Source of the DNA: DATLXU01 sp035575515
Lineage (GTDB): Bacteria; Acidobacteriota; Blastocatellia; UBA7656
Direction: 5' to 3'
Length of the DNA stretch: 55,093 bases
Assembly (NCBI GenBank): GCA_035575515.1
Contig: DATLXU010000027.1
Span: 1 to 55,093 of the forward strand
Part shown: positions 31,592 through 39,896 of the stretch, one piece after another
How positions within the stretch are numbered: the first letter of the stretch is position 1
Layout of the letters: every line of letters begins with the position of its first letter
Program-made: the position numbers and the translations under genes
Notes under the pieces: generated by a model
Databases searched by the model: none
Told to the model about the DNA's origin: nothing
What the model saw: the letters and a program-made list of their open reading frames with translations, nothing else

Positions 31592-32824
31592 ATGGAAAAG
31601 GCAAGCATTCGACCGGGCTTTGTGCCCTACACGCTTTCAGCCGCTGTTTTGATAACGGCAGGCTCTGCTCTTGTCAGAAATGACTTCGCGATGGCCGGGT
31701 TTGTCTGCTGGCTGCTGCTTGTGCCGCTCACAGTATCAGCAATCTTTGACCGCATAGAATTCGACGGTCAGCGAATAAGGCATCGAGGGCCGCTTGCTTT
31801 CGTGCTGGCTCACCTGTTTCGCGTTCGGCAGGAGCTTCAGGTTTCAGACATTGAAACTATCACGACCGAAGCGACACGGATCAACTTCTCGTCGGGCGAT
31901 GCGAAGATGAGCTATCGCACGATGATAAGCGGCGCGGGCGTCGAGATGATAGTCCGCTCGCACCGCGCGGCTTACGTGCCGTTCATCAAGGCAGTCTTTC
32001 GCGCCGTCGGCCCGCACAAGCTCGATCCGCGCTCGTTTGAAATGTTCGAGTACTTCGAGAGCAACGCGGCGACGAAAGATTCGCCCGTGCTTAAAGATGA
32101 GATCGCAATGATGCCTGTTTCGCTTCTGAGGCGCATAGCAAATTCGCTCAGGCTGGCGGGGCGGCTCGCACAGGCGTCGAGCTATTTCCGAGTCGCTTAC
32201 GAGAAAGAGCCGCGCAATCCTGAACTGCTTTACGAGATGTCGCGCTTCTTTCACTCGTCTGCTCAATCGGAAGACACGCGCTTGCTACAACGCTCGGACG
32301 CATGTTTGAGGTTGGCGTCGCGGCTAGCTGGCAGCGAAGCCGATCTGCTTGAACGAATAGGTGAAGCGTTTTTTGAGAGGCTTGATTACAAGCGGGCGGC
32401 TGATTGTTTCCGCCGCGCGCTTGCGCTCGACCCGGCGCGGTTTCGCGCAAACATCGGATTGGCCGAGATTGCGTTGCGCGACGGCAAGCTCGCGCACGTC
32501 GCTCATTATTACAACGCGGCGGCGGCAAGCGCGGACGCGGCGCTCGCGCGATTGGCGGAGCGCGAGGCTCGTTACTACGAGCGGCTGATGAGCGATGAAG
32601 ATTTTCTCGAATCAGAGCTCCGGCGGATTCGCGCGGCGAATCAGATTCGCTGGGCGCGGCGGCTTGCGGCGCTGGTCTTTTTCGGCGCGTGGCTTGTGGC
32701 GGGAGTTGTCGGGCGGTTCTTCGATTCCATAGAAGACTTTGGCTGGGCGTTGATGGCGACCTCCGGGCTTGCGTGGTGCGCGGCGAGCGTAGGGCTGCGA
32801 TTGTTCCGCCGTCGCCGCGCATAG
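31592..32824 (+). CDS. Membrane protein with TPR repeats
   Basis: A 410-residue protein. Two N-terminal helices (SAAVLITAGSALV, MAGFVCWLLLVPLTVSAIF) and a PH-like patch (DRIEFDGQRIRHRGPLAFV, ETITTEATRINFSSG) precede TPR-like helices (ASSYFRVAYEKEPRNPEL, DYKRAADCFRRALALDPARF, RANIGLAEIALRDG). Two helices close the C-terminus (LAALVFFGAWLVAGVVG). I start at ATG 31592; the frame's longer N-terminus would be repeat-derived. Possibly a scaffold at the membrane; no family name is certain. Confidence 0.7.
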   Translation: MEKASIRPGFVPYTLSAAVLITAGSALVRNDFAMAGFVCWLLLVPLTVSAIFDRIEFDGQRIRHRGPLAFVLAHLFRVRQELQVSDIETITTEATRINFSSGDAKMSYRTMISGAGVEMIVRSHRAAYVPFIKAVFRAVGPHKLDPRSFEMFEYFESNAATKDSPVLKDEIAMMPVSLLRRIANSLRLAGRLAQASSYFRVAYEKEPRNPELLYEMSRFFHSSAQSEDTRLLQRSDACLRLASRLAGSEADLLERIGEAFFERLDYKRAADCFRRALALDPARFRANIGLAEIALRDGKLAHVAHYYNAAAASADAALARLAEREARYYERLMSDEDFLESELRRIRAANQIRWARRLAALVFFGAWLVAGVVGRFFDSIEDFGWALMATSGLAWCAASVGLRLFRRRRA

Positions 32825-32850
32825 CGCATCGCTGACAAAGCATGTAATTT

Positions 32851-33225
32851 TTGTTCGAGATACTCTTTGAGTTCATCCTCGAAATCCTCATACAAGTTCT
32901 CGCCGAGATGGGCCTTCACAGTGTGGGCGAAGTTTTTCACAAGCGCGAAGAGCGCAATCCATTCTTCGCTTTTCTTGGTTACGGATTGTTGGGATTAATC
33001 GCGGGCGGGTTAAGCCTGATATTTTTCCTCGCTCGTTTGTCCGAAGCCAGAGATTTCATGGCATAAGTCTTGTGGTAATCCCGCTGCTTGGCGGCGCGGT
33101 GATGTTCCGCTATAGGAGCATTGCGGCGCAGGCGCGGCGAAGAGTTGATTCGCTTAGACAGCTTCGCCTTCGGAGCGGTATTCGCTTTTGGCATGGCGTT
33201 GATAAGGTTTGTGTTTACGAAGTGA
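32851..33225 (+). pseudogene. Small membrane protein broken by two frameshifts
   Basis: A TTG-started frame gives an amphipathic N-terminus (FEILFEFILEILIQVLAEMG) and a helix (GYGLLGLIAGGLSLIFFLA). A second frame continues HGISLVVIPLLGGAVMFRYR, and a third LRRRRGEELIRLDSFAFGAV then FAFGMALIRFVFTK to TGA at 33223. Together they read as one conserved protein of about 124 residues, so two indels have occurred, or the assembly has errors here. The call rests on continuity of membrane topology and on the typical RRRGEELIRLD ending. Confidence 0.7.
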
Positions 33226-33238
33226 GCTTTCGGCTTGA

Positions 33239-35380
33239 TCAAGATTGCTGCTCCACCCTATTTGCTATCTCAGCAAAGGGCACAATCAATCTGAAGCGCG
33301 TTCCGCATCCGTCTTCAACAGGGCTTATTAATTCAACCGTACCGCCTAGCTCAACCGCGCGGCGCTGAACTATCGCAAGCCCAAGCCCCGTGCCGCGCGA
33401 CTTCGTTGAATAAAACGGCTCGAATACTCGCTGCTGCACTTCTTGTGGTATGCCCGGCCCTGTGTCTGTCACCGTTAAGATTAACTTCATCGAGTTCGAT
33501 GCGCGGCTCGATGATCGCGCATCGTGCAAACCTGCGCGCCGCGAAGCAAGTATAGGTTTATCACTTTCAATGCTCGCTTCGATTTTTACTTCGCCCTGCT
33601 CGGTCGCCTGCACTGCGTTGATGACAAGGTTGCTTAACGCCTCACGCAATGCTCCCGCTTGCGCGCCCGTGAGCATAATATCGCTGATTGATTCTACTTT
33701 CACTTCAACGCCGCGCTCTGCCGCTTCGCCTGCAACAAGGGCGACTGTCGCATTAATTAAATCAGCGAGCGCGACGGGCTGTTGCTCTGCCCGGCTTGGG
33801 CGAGAGAATGCCAGAAGCTGCGAGACGGTTCTATTCAAGCGATCAATCTCGCTCACGATCAACGTCAGGTCGCGCTCATAATCCTTCAACGCTTCTTCTT
33901 CGCGCATCACCTGCGCGATTGACTTGATGGCCGAAAGCGGATTCTTCACTTCGTGCGCGACCTGCGCCGCCATCTGCCCTAAGGTCGCAAGCCGCTCGCG
34001 CGCGGCAAGCTCCCGCTCCAATCGCACCTTCTCTTCAACAAGACGGCAGCTTTCAACTTCAATCGCTACCTGCCCTGCAAGCACGTCGAGCACCGCGCGC
34101 TTCTCTGAGGTCAACGCGTGCGGCTCGGCTGTGATTATCATTAATCCGATCAATTCATTTTCGCGTCGCAGCCCGTAAGCGACCGTTCCGTTAATGCTCG
34201 CGAGGTCTTCGTCCATGTCAATCGCGTCCGCTTCCCACTCGATCATCTTTTCCGCGAGACGGCGTTCATGACTTTCCGCGCGCGTCGAATCAAGAGTCAT
34301 TATTCGCACACTCCCAAGCTCAAGCCCGCGACGTATCACATCTTCTGTGTAATGAACCAACGCCGCAAGCTCGCCGAATCCTTCCGCGCCCGTCGCTACC
34401 TGCCTGACCACGTCGCGGTACAAGCCTATCTCGCGCGTAAACAAGCGATGAACGGCTCGATCAATTGCGCGAACGACGGGGCTTGCGAGTGCGACCATTC
34501 CGAGTATCAACAGAACTTCAACGACGCCCGGCGTGATTTGAAATCGCTCGACCAGGAACTGATCCAATCGCCGCACGCCGTATGTGTAAACGGCAATAAA
34601 GACGACGGCGAACGCGGCATAAACCAGGCTGTCTTTGATCGCAACGTCAACCAGACGGTAGCGGTAGACGTGATAGGCAACGAAGAAAATCGGCAGCAGC
34701 GATGCGAGCACGAACGCAACCCAGAGGTAATCATCGGGACCTGCGCGCCGCACCGCGACGACATAAAACTCAAACGCGCCATTGACAACCAGCAACACCG
34801 CGAGCCGCTCGAAGAAAGCCCGTTCGCGCGTGGCCTGCGCGGCCAATCGGTTTTTGATTGACCAGTCCAACAGCGCCGCCGACCACATCGCCATCGCGTA
34901 CCATATCGAATAAGGAATCAGCAGCGGTCCCATATCGAGAAGAAATGGCTGATACGGCCCGGTCATTATCCGATAAACGGCATAAGGCAAAAAGACCATC
35001 GGGAGGTAGAGCGCAACTCCTGCGAGCCGCACCTGTCGCGGCGTGAGCGTTCGGTAATTGTCGAGCGAAGCCCAGAACGCAACGTGCGCGTGAAGCAGCG
35101 CCGCAGGCAACAGCGCCACGCCCGTCATCGCTAAGAGGTCCCACACGCGAAGAAGAAAAGTCAGCCGCTCGCGCGTGAGCAATAATTCATGAAGCGTGAT
35201 GAATAGATTACCCGTGAACCAGACGCCGAGACAGATGTTGAGCACGTTGATGAGGCTCGCGGTTTGGGTGAGACGGCCTCGCGCGCCCATGCGCTCCATC
35301 CAGATGAGCCACGCGATGTAAAGATGCAGCGCCGCGCCTGTTGCAAATCCCACGAGCTTGAGTATTTGAAGTGGCGACAT
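33239..35380 (-). CDS. Membrane sensor histidine kinase with GAF-like domain
   Basis: A 713-residue kinase. Residues 1-300 contain about seven to eight helices (a 7TM-type sensor). A GAF-like part follows (LGSVRIMTLDSTRAE, NELIGLMIITAEPHALTSEK). The DHp H-box is AAQVAHEVKNPLSAIKS, then ATPase motifs NLVINAVQAT, DTGPGIP and GTGLGLAIV. An unusual insertion of about 30 residues (ILASRRAGLHDARSSSRASN) lies between the N-box and the DTG box. No receiver domain or adjacent response regulator was found, so it is an orphan kinase here. Its start abuts a heptamer repeat. Confidence 0.9.
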   Translation of the reverse strand: MSPLQILKLVGFATGAALHLYIAWLIWMERMGARGRLTQTASLINVLNICLGVWFTGNLFITLHELLLTRERLTFLLRVWDLLAMTGVALLPAALLHAHVAFWASLDNYRTLTPRQVRLAGVALYLPMVFLPYAVYRIMTGPYQPFLLDMGPLLIPYSIWYAMAMWSAALLDWSIKNRLAAQATRERAFFERLAVLLVVNGAFEFYVVAVRRAGPDDYLWVAFVLASLLPIFFVAYHVYRYRLVDVAIKDSLVYAAFAVVFIAVYTYGVRRLDQFLVERFQITPGVVEVLLILGMVALASPVVRAIDRAVHRLFTREIGLYRDVVRQVATGAEGFGELAALVHYTEDVIRRGLELGSVRIMTLDSTRAESHERRLAEKMIEWEADAIDMDEDLASINGTVAYGLRRENELIGLMIITAEPHALTSEKRAVLDVLAGQVAIEVESCRLVEEKVRLERELAARERLATLGQMAAQVAHEVKNPLSAIKSIAQVMREEEALKDYERDLTLIVSEIDRLNRTVSQLLAFSRPSRAEQQPVALADLINATVALVAGEAAERGVEVKVESISDIMLTGAQAGALREALSNLVINAVQATEQGEVKIEASIESDKPILASRRAGLHDARSSSRASNSMKLILTVTDTGPGIPQEVQQRVFEPFYSTKSRGTGLGLAIVQRRAVELGGTVELISPVEDGCGTRFRLIVPFAEIANRVEQQS

Positions 35381-35386
35381 AGAAAT

Positions 35387-35525
<139 letters not shown>

Positions 35526-35528
35526 CGG

Positions 35529-37403
35529 TCACCACGCCAGAGCGTAGCGGCCACGACGAGGGTCTGCGCCCGCTTCAATCACGCCTGAGCCTGCGCGGAA
35601 CATTATGACGGTCGGAGCCGAAGGGTTGCCCCACGCCGCCTGCATCTCGATTTTGTGGCCGCGCGTCCGAAGCTCGTCGGCCACGTCTTTGCCGATTCGA
35701 TTTTCTAAATTGAGAATGCCCGGATTGAAACGGTGATCGTCAAACGAGCTTACGAAATGCAGAGTCTGGAATCGCGGAGCCTCGACCGCTTCCTGCACGC
35801 TCATGCCGAACTCGATTACGTTGAGCAAGACTTGAATCAACGACTGATCCTGATTATCGCCGCCCGGAGTCGAAAGCACCATCAAGGGCTTTCCGTCTTT
35901 CATCACAAGCGTCGGCGTGAGCGTAACACGCGGGCGCTTGTGCGGTTGAAGAACATTTGGATGGCCTTCTTCTAAAAGAAACGATTGCATCCGCTGGCCT
36001 AGCATCACCCCCGTGTCGCCCGCGACTACGGCAGGCAGCCACGCGCCCGACGGGGTCGCGCTGAAGAAGTTGCCGTCTTTATCAACGACGTTCACGCAGG
36101 TCGTATCGTTCGCGCGCTCGGCTTCGGGAACTTTCGATTCTCCTGTCGGCACAGGCTGCGCGTTGTCTTGAAGCAGAGGCTTCTTGTTAATCGGATCGCC
36201 GGGCCGCTGCTCAAGCGACGCGCGCTTCTGGTCAATCAAGGCGCGGCGCATCGCGGCGTACTCTTTCGATAAGAGTTCCTTCGCGGGAACGCGGACGAAA
36301 TCCGGGTCGCCATAAAATTTATCGCGGTCGGCGAATGCGAGCTTCATGCTTTCGGTGAGCGTGTGAATGTAGTCAGCCGAGTTGTGGCCCATAGCTTTCA
36401 GGTCAAAGCCTTCGAGCAGGTTCAGCATCTCAAGCATAACAGGTCCCTGCGCCCAGAAACCGGTTTTATAAATCTCGTATCCGCGATAAGAGGTCTTCAC
36501 AGGCTCTTCGACCTTAGCGTGAAAAGCCGCGAAGTCATCTGCGCGAAGCAAACCGCCGTTCGCTTCGCAAAAATCCGATATGCGCTTCGCGATTGGGCCT
36601 TTGTAGAAATAATCGCGCGCGGCCATCAATGCTTCGTGACGGCCTTTTGATGCCGCGTCGCGTTCGGCCCGGACTATCTCGCGCAGTGTGCGCGCAAGCT
36701 CAGGCTGAGCGAATATCTCGCCCACTTTTGGAACGCGGCCATTGGGCAGAAAGACCCGCGCGCTCGTCGGCCACGCTTCAAAAATCTTTCGCGTGCGCTC
36801 GATGTAGCTCACGCGCAGCTCATCAATCGGGAAGCCGTCGGCAAGCTCAATCGCGGGCTGCATAACTTCCGCGAGCGGCTTCGTGCCGTATTTATCAAGA
36901 GCAGTGATGGCAGCATCAAGCACGCCCGGCACTGTCGCGGGCAGTATGCCTGACGAAGGAATCAGGCCGGGCCGCGCGCCGCCTTCGTTGATTGAAACAT
37001 ATTCGGGCGCGCCTGTGTAGACGGGGCCTTTTTCTTGAACGCCGCGTTTTGCTCGCTCAAGGAAGAACTCGCGCGTGGCAAGTCGCGGCGCGATGCCCTG
37101 CCCATTGATTACCGCGGGCGACCCCGTAGCGGTCTTGATTATGATTGGCACTTCGCCGCCGAACGAGAAGTGCGAAAACTCAATCACGGATGCCGCGAGC
37201 ATCGCCGCGCACCCGGCATCAACGGCGTTGCCGCCCTGTTGAAGCAGTCGCAGCCCGGCTTCTGCTGAAAGCGGATGGCCTGCGGCGACTGCACCTCGCT
37301 TGCCTCGCACTACGGGGCGAAACGTGTCGGCTGCGGGCGCGATTATTGAAGATAAAAGAATCGTTGCGACGACGAAGCAGAGCAGGCTTGATTGAGCTTT
37401 CAT
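35529..37403 (-). CDS. ggt: Gamma-glutamyltransferase
   Basis: A 624-residue periplasmic autoprocessing enzyme that cleaves and transfers gamma-glutamyl groups, for example from glutathione. I start at the ATG preceded by AAGGAGGAGAAAA, not further upstream. Residues 1-24 are a signal peptide (LLCFVVATILLSSIIAPA). Family motifs are GAVAAGHPLSAEAGLRLLQ, GGNAVDAGCAAML, and the autocleavage region ANDTTCVNVVDKDGNFFSAT, whose second Thr is the likely catalytic N-terminus of the small subunit. GDTGVMLGQRMQSF and STPGGDNQDQ follow as usual. Length is normal. Confidence 0.93.
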   Translation of the reverse strand: MKAQSSLLCFVVATILLSSIIAPAADTFRPVVRGKRGAVAAGHPLSAEAGLRLLQQGGNAVDAGCAAMLAASVIEFSHFSFGGEVPIIIKTATGSPAVINGQGIAPRLATREFFLERAKRGVQEKGPVYTGAPEYVSINEGGARPGLIPSSGILPATVPGVLDAAITALDKYGTKPLAEVMQPAIELADGFPIDELRVSYIERTRKIFEAWPTSARVFLPNGRVPKVGEIFAQPELARTLREIVRAERDAASKGRHEALMAARDYFYKGPIAKRISDFCEANGGLLRADDFAAFHAKVEEPVKTSYRGYEIYKTGFWAQGPVMLEMLNLLEGFDLKAMGHNSADYIHTLTESMKLAFADRDKFYGDPDFVRVPAKELLSKEYAAMRRALIDQKRASLEQRPGDPINKKPLLQDNAQPVPTGESKVPEAERANDTTCVNVVDKDGNFFSATPSGAWLPAVVAGDTGVMLGQRMQSFLLEEGHPNVLQPHKRPRVTLTPTLVMKDGKPLMVLSTPGGDNQDQSLIQVLLNVIEFGMSVQEAVEAPRFQTLHFVSSFDDHRFNPGILNLENRIGKDVADELRTRGHKIEMQAAWGNPSAPTVIMFRAGSGVIEAGADPRRGRYALAW

Positions 37404-37512
37404 TTTTTCTCCTCCTTTGTGAAGCGAATGGTTTAATCGAAGTTTGCGACTTTGGCTTTTGCTTGTCAACGCGGTGAACGTGCGCTATACCGAGAGCATC
37501 ACAAGCATTATC

Positions 37513-38160
37513 ATGAAACACCATTTTACTTCGATCGCCGTTATGATTTTTCTCGCAGCCGTGATTGCTTGCATAAAGTCTGACCGTCAGTTGCCAACGA
37601 CTGCCGAAGCGTCAACCAATTCAGATATGAAAAATGGCCAACAAGTAGAATCCGAAATTTTGAATAACCTGAATAAATCGCCGCTCACTCTTCCGCTCGT
37701 TGAGCCGAAGCTCGTCGTTTCAAAATCCAAGCGGCAGCTTACGCTCTATTCAAACGGCAAAGCGGTGCGCGCATATCGCGTAGGGCTTGGCAGAAATCCC
37801 GTTGGCGACAAAGCGGAGCAGGGCGACGGGCGCACGCCTGAAGGCGAGTTTTACGTCTGCGTCAAAAATAGCGCGAGCCGATTCTATCTCTCGCTCGGGT
37901 TGAGCTATCCGAATCGAGAAGACGCCGAGCGCGGCCTGCGCGATGGGCTAATCACTCGCGCCGAGTACAACGAGATAGTGAGCGCGATTGATCGCAGAGT
38001 TCGCCCGCCGTGGAACACACGGCTGGGCGGCGAAGTTTTCATTCACGGAAACGGCTCAGCGAGCGATTGGACGCTCGGATGCATTGCTCTTGACGACAGC
38101 GACATGAAGGAATTGTTTGAAGCCGTGCCGAAAGGGACTCCTGTAAAGATTGAGCCGTGA
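37513..38160 (+). CDS. L,D-transpeptidase (YkuD) lipoprotein
   Basis: A 215-residue cell-wall enzyme. The start is the ATG before a lipoprotein leader (IAVMIFLAAVIAC, lipobox VIAC); a longer N-terminus is possible but would spoil the leader. Residues 60-215 are the YkuD domain: KLVVSKSKRQLTLYSNGKAV, GDGRTPEGEFYVC, and the catalytic motif EVFIHGNGSASDWTLGCIAL with His, Ser/Gly and nucleophile Cys. It should cross-link peptidoglycan stem peptides or attach proteins. It is divergent from the gamma-glutamyltransferase gene. Confidence 0.88.
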   Translation: MKHHFTSIAVMIFLAAVIACIKSDRQLPTTAEASTNSDMKNGQQVESEILNNLNKSPLTLPLVEPKLVVSKSKRQLTLYSNGKAVRAYRVGLGRNPVGDKAEQGDGRTPEGEFYVCVKNSASRFYLSLGLSYPNREDAERGLRDGLITRAEYNEIVSAIDRRVRPPWNTRLGGEVFIHGNGSASDWTLGCIALDDSDMKELFEAVPKGTPVKIEP

Positions 38161-38206
38161 GCCAATGACGTTTCGTTCAAGCCAGCATCATTAAAAGGAG
38201 GAGGCT

Positions 38207-39157
38207 ATGGCGTATCCATTCACAAATCTCGTATTCGAAGGAGGCGGCGTCAAAGGCGTGGCCTACGTCGGGTCGCTTGCGGTGTTAGAGAAGCGCGGCA
38301 TACTTGAACAGACTGCGCGAATCGGCGGCACTTCAGCAGGCGCGATAACTGCCGCGCTAGTTGCCTTGAATTACAGCGCCGACGAAACCCGTGAGCTGAT
38401 GCTTAACCTCGATTTCAAGCAGTTCAAAGACGGCAGTTTTTTCGGCGACATCGAAAGGTTCTTTAAGAAGTATGGCTGGTATAAAGGCGATGCGTTTTTG
38501 AAATGGATCGAGCAGCGCGTGAAGGAAAAGACCGGCAGCCCCGACACAACTTTTAATGAGTTGATGCAGATGAAAGGATTCAAGCAGCTTTACGTCGTCG
38601 GCACGAATCTTTCGACGCGCGACTATCAGGTCTTCTCGCACGAAAGCACAGGCGATGTGAGAATAGCCGACGCGGTGCGCATCTCCATGTCCATCCCGTT
38701 GTTTTTCGCCTCGCGCCAATTCAGAGGAGACGTATTCGTTGACGGCGGCGTATTGAACAATTATCCGATCACGTTGTTCGATAATGAAAAGTATGTGAGC
38801 GACGCGGCCAATATCATTGACGGCTGCGTGAACCTTGAGACGCTCGGTTTTCATCTCGGCAAGCACATCACTGAGCGCCACGAGATAAACGACCTTGATG
38901 ATTATGCCGGAAATTTATTCGAGACAATTCTCGACGTGCAGGACAACGCGCTGTGGAATAGCCCCAATGACCTGCGCCGAACCGTCTGCATAGACAATCT
39001 CGGCATACAGACGACCGATTTCAACATCACGACTGAGCAGAAGCTTGCGCTTATCAAACAAGGTCACGAAGCGACGGCGAATTACCTGCGCGCGTTCGAG
39101 GCAGGTTTGCCATCTGATGTTTGTGACAATATGCCGAGAGACCGCCGCAGCGGATGA
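38207..39157 (+). CDS. Patatin-like phospholipase
   Basis: A 316-residue patatin-type hydrolase. AAGGAGGAGG precedes the ATG. The oxyanion loop is FEGGGVKGVAYVGSL, the nucleophile motif is IGGTSAGAI (GXSXG, Ser about residue 45), and the dyad Asp lies in VFVDGGVLNNYP, the usual DGG/DGA pattern. There is no signal peptide, so it is cytoplasmic or exported by another route. Such enzymes cleave acyl chains from lipids. The gene follows the L,D-transpeptidase by 46 bp and may be co-transcribed. Confidence 0.9.
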   Translation: MAYPFTNLVFEGGGVKGVAYVGSLAVLEKRGILEQTARIGGTSAGAITAALVALNYSADETRELMLNLDFKQFKDGSFFGDIERFFKKYGWYKGDAFLKWIEQRVKEKTGSPDTTFNELMQMKGFKQLYVVGTNLSTRDYQVFSHESTGDVRIADAVRISMSIPLFFASRQFRGDVFVDGGVLNNYPITLFDNEKYVSDAANIIDGCVNLETLGFHLGKHITERHEINDLDDYAGNLFETILDVQDNALWNSPNDLRRTVCIDNLGIQTTDFNITTEQKLALIKQGHEATANYLRAFEAGLPSDVCDNMPRDRRSG

Positions 39158-39264
39158 AAAATGATTTGAAAAAATCATCTATTGCAATTTGCTGCCATCT
39201 CGTATAGGATGCCGCAACACTTGCAGCAACCGCTGAGGTTGCTTTTTGCATAAGGAGAAATAAA

Positions 39265-39813
39265 ATGAGCGACATACCGCCTTACGGCCAAGCGGGATCG
39301 GCTCTCGCAGCAGAAGACCCATTAGCGGGAGTGAAAGGATGGCTTTTATTTTTTTGCATCGCTCTTACGGTGCTTGGACCTCTGATTACATTTGCCAATC
39401 TCGTTAATGGCTACAACGAGACAAGCCCGCTTTTTGATCGCTTTCCCGGCCTGCGCACCGCAATCACTGCCGACACGGCGCTAAGTGCGTTGTTGATGGC
39501 CTTCAGCATCTTTGCCGGCATTTCCTTGTGGACGAAGAATCGTAACGCGGTCAAGATCGCGAAAGCATATTTGATTACATTTCTCATCTACACAATAATT
39601 GAAATTCCAATGCTTCTGGCGCTCGCCAGTCTTCCATCAGAGGCCAACGAGCTTATTATGAAGGGGGCTGTGTTCATTATAGCTCGCGGCGTTATTTACT
39701 TCGGGATATGGTATTCGTACCTGAGCCGATCTCAACGTGTGGCGGCGACCTATGGCACTCCCATAAAAGAAGACCATATCGGACTCAACATCAGCAAAGG
39801 CGCTGGCGGCTAA
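39265..39813 (+). CDS. DUF2569-type membrane protein
   Basis: A 182-residue inner-membrane protein with four helices: KGWLLFFCIALTVLGPLI, ALSALLMAFSIFAGISLW, YLITFLIYTIIEIPMLLA and GAVFIIARGVIYFGIWY. The GVKGWLLFFCI opening and the closing IWYSYLSRSQRV are typical of DUF2569. Function unknown. AAGGAGAAA lies before the ATG. It ends at a strong terminator shared with the convergent subtilase gene. Confidence 0.8.
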   Translation: MSDIPPYGQAGSALAAEDPLAGVKGWLLFFCIALTVLGPLITFANLVNGYNETSPLFDRFPGLRTAITADTALSALLMAFSIFAGISLWTKNRNAVKIAKAYLITFLIYTIIEIPMLLALASLPSEANELIMKGAVFIIARGVIYFGIWYSYLSRSQRVAATYGTPIKEDHIGLNISKGAGG

Positions 39814-39837
39814 TTGACGGTGTGGATTTCATTCGCA

Positions 39838-39880
39838 AAAAGATAAAGGCCCGCGTGTCGAAGCGTGGGCCTTTATCTTA
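39838..39880. terminator. Bidirectional intrinsic terminator
   Basis: The stem AAGATAAAGGCCC(G)CG pairs with CG(T)GGGCCTTTATCTT around a short loop, with A/T tracts on each side. It stands between convergent genes, serving the DUF2569 gene (+) and the subtilase gene (-). Confidence 0.85.
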
Positions 39881-39896
39881 CCGACGAGAATCAACT

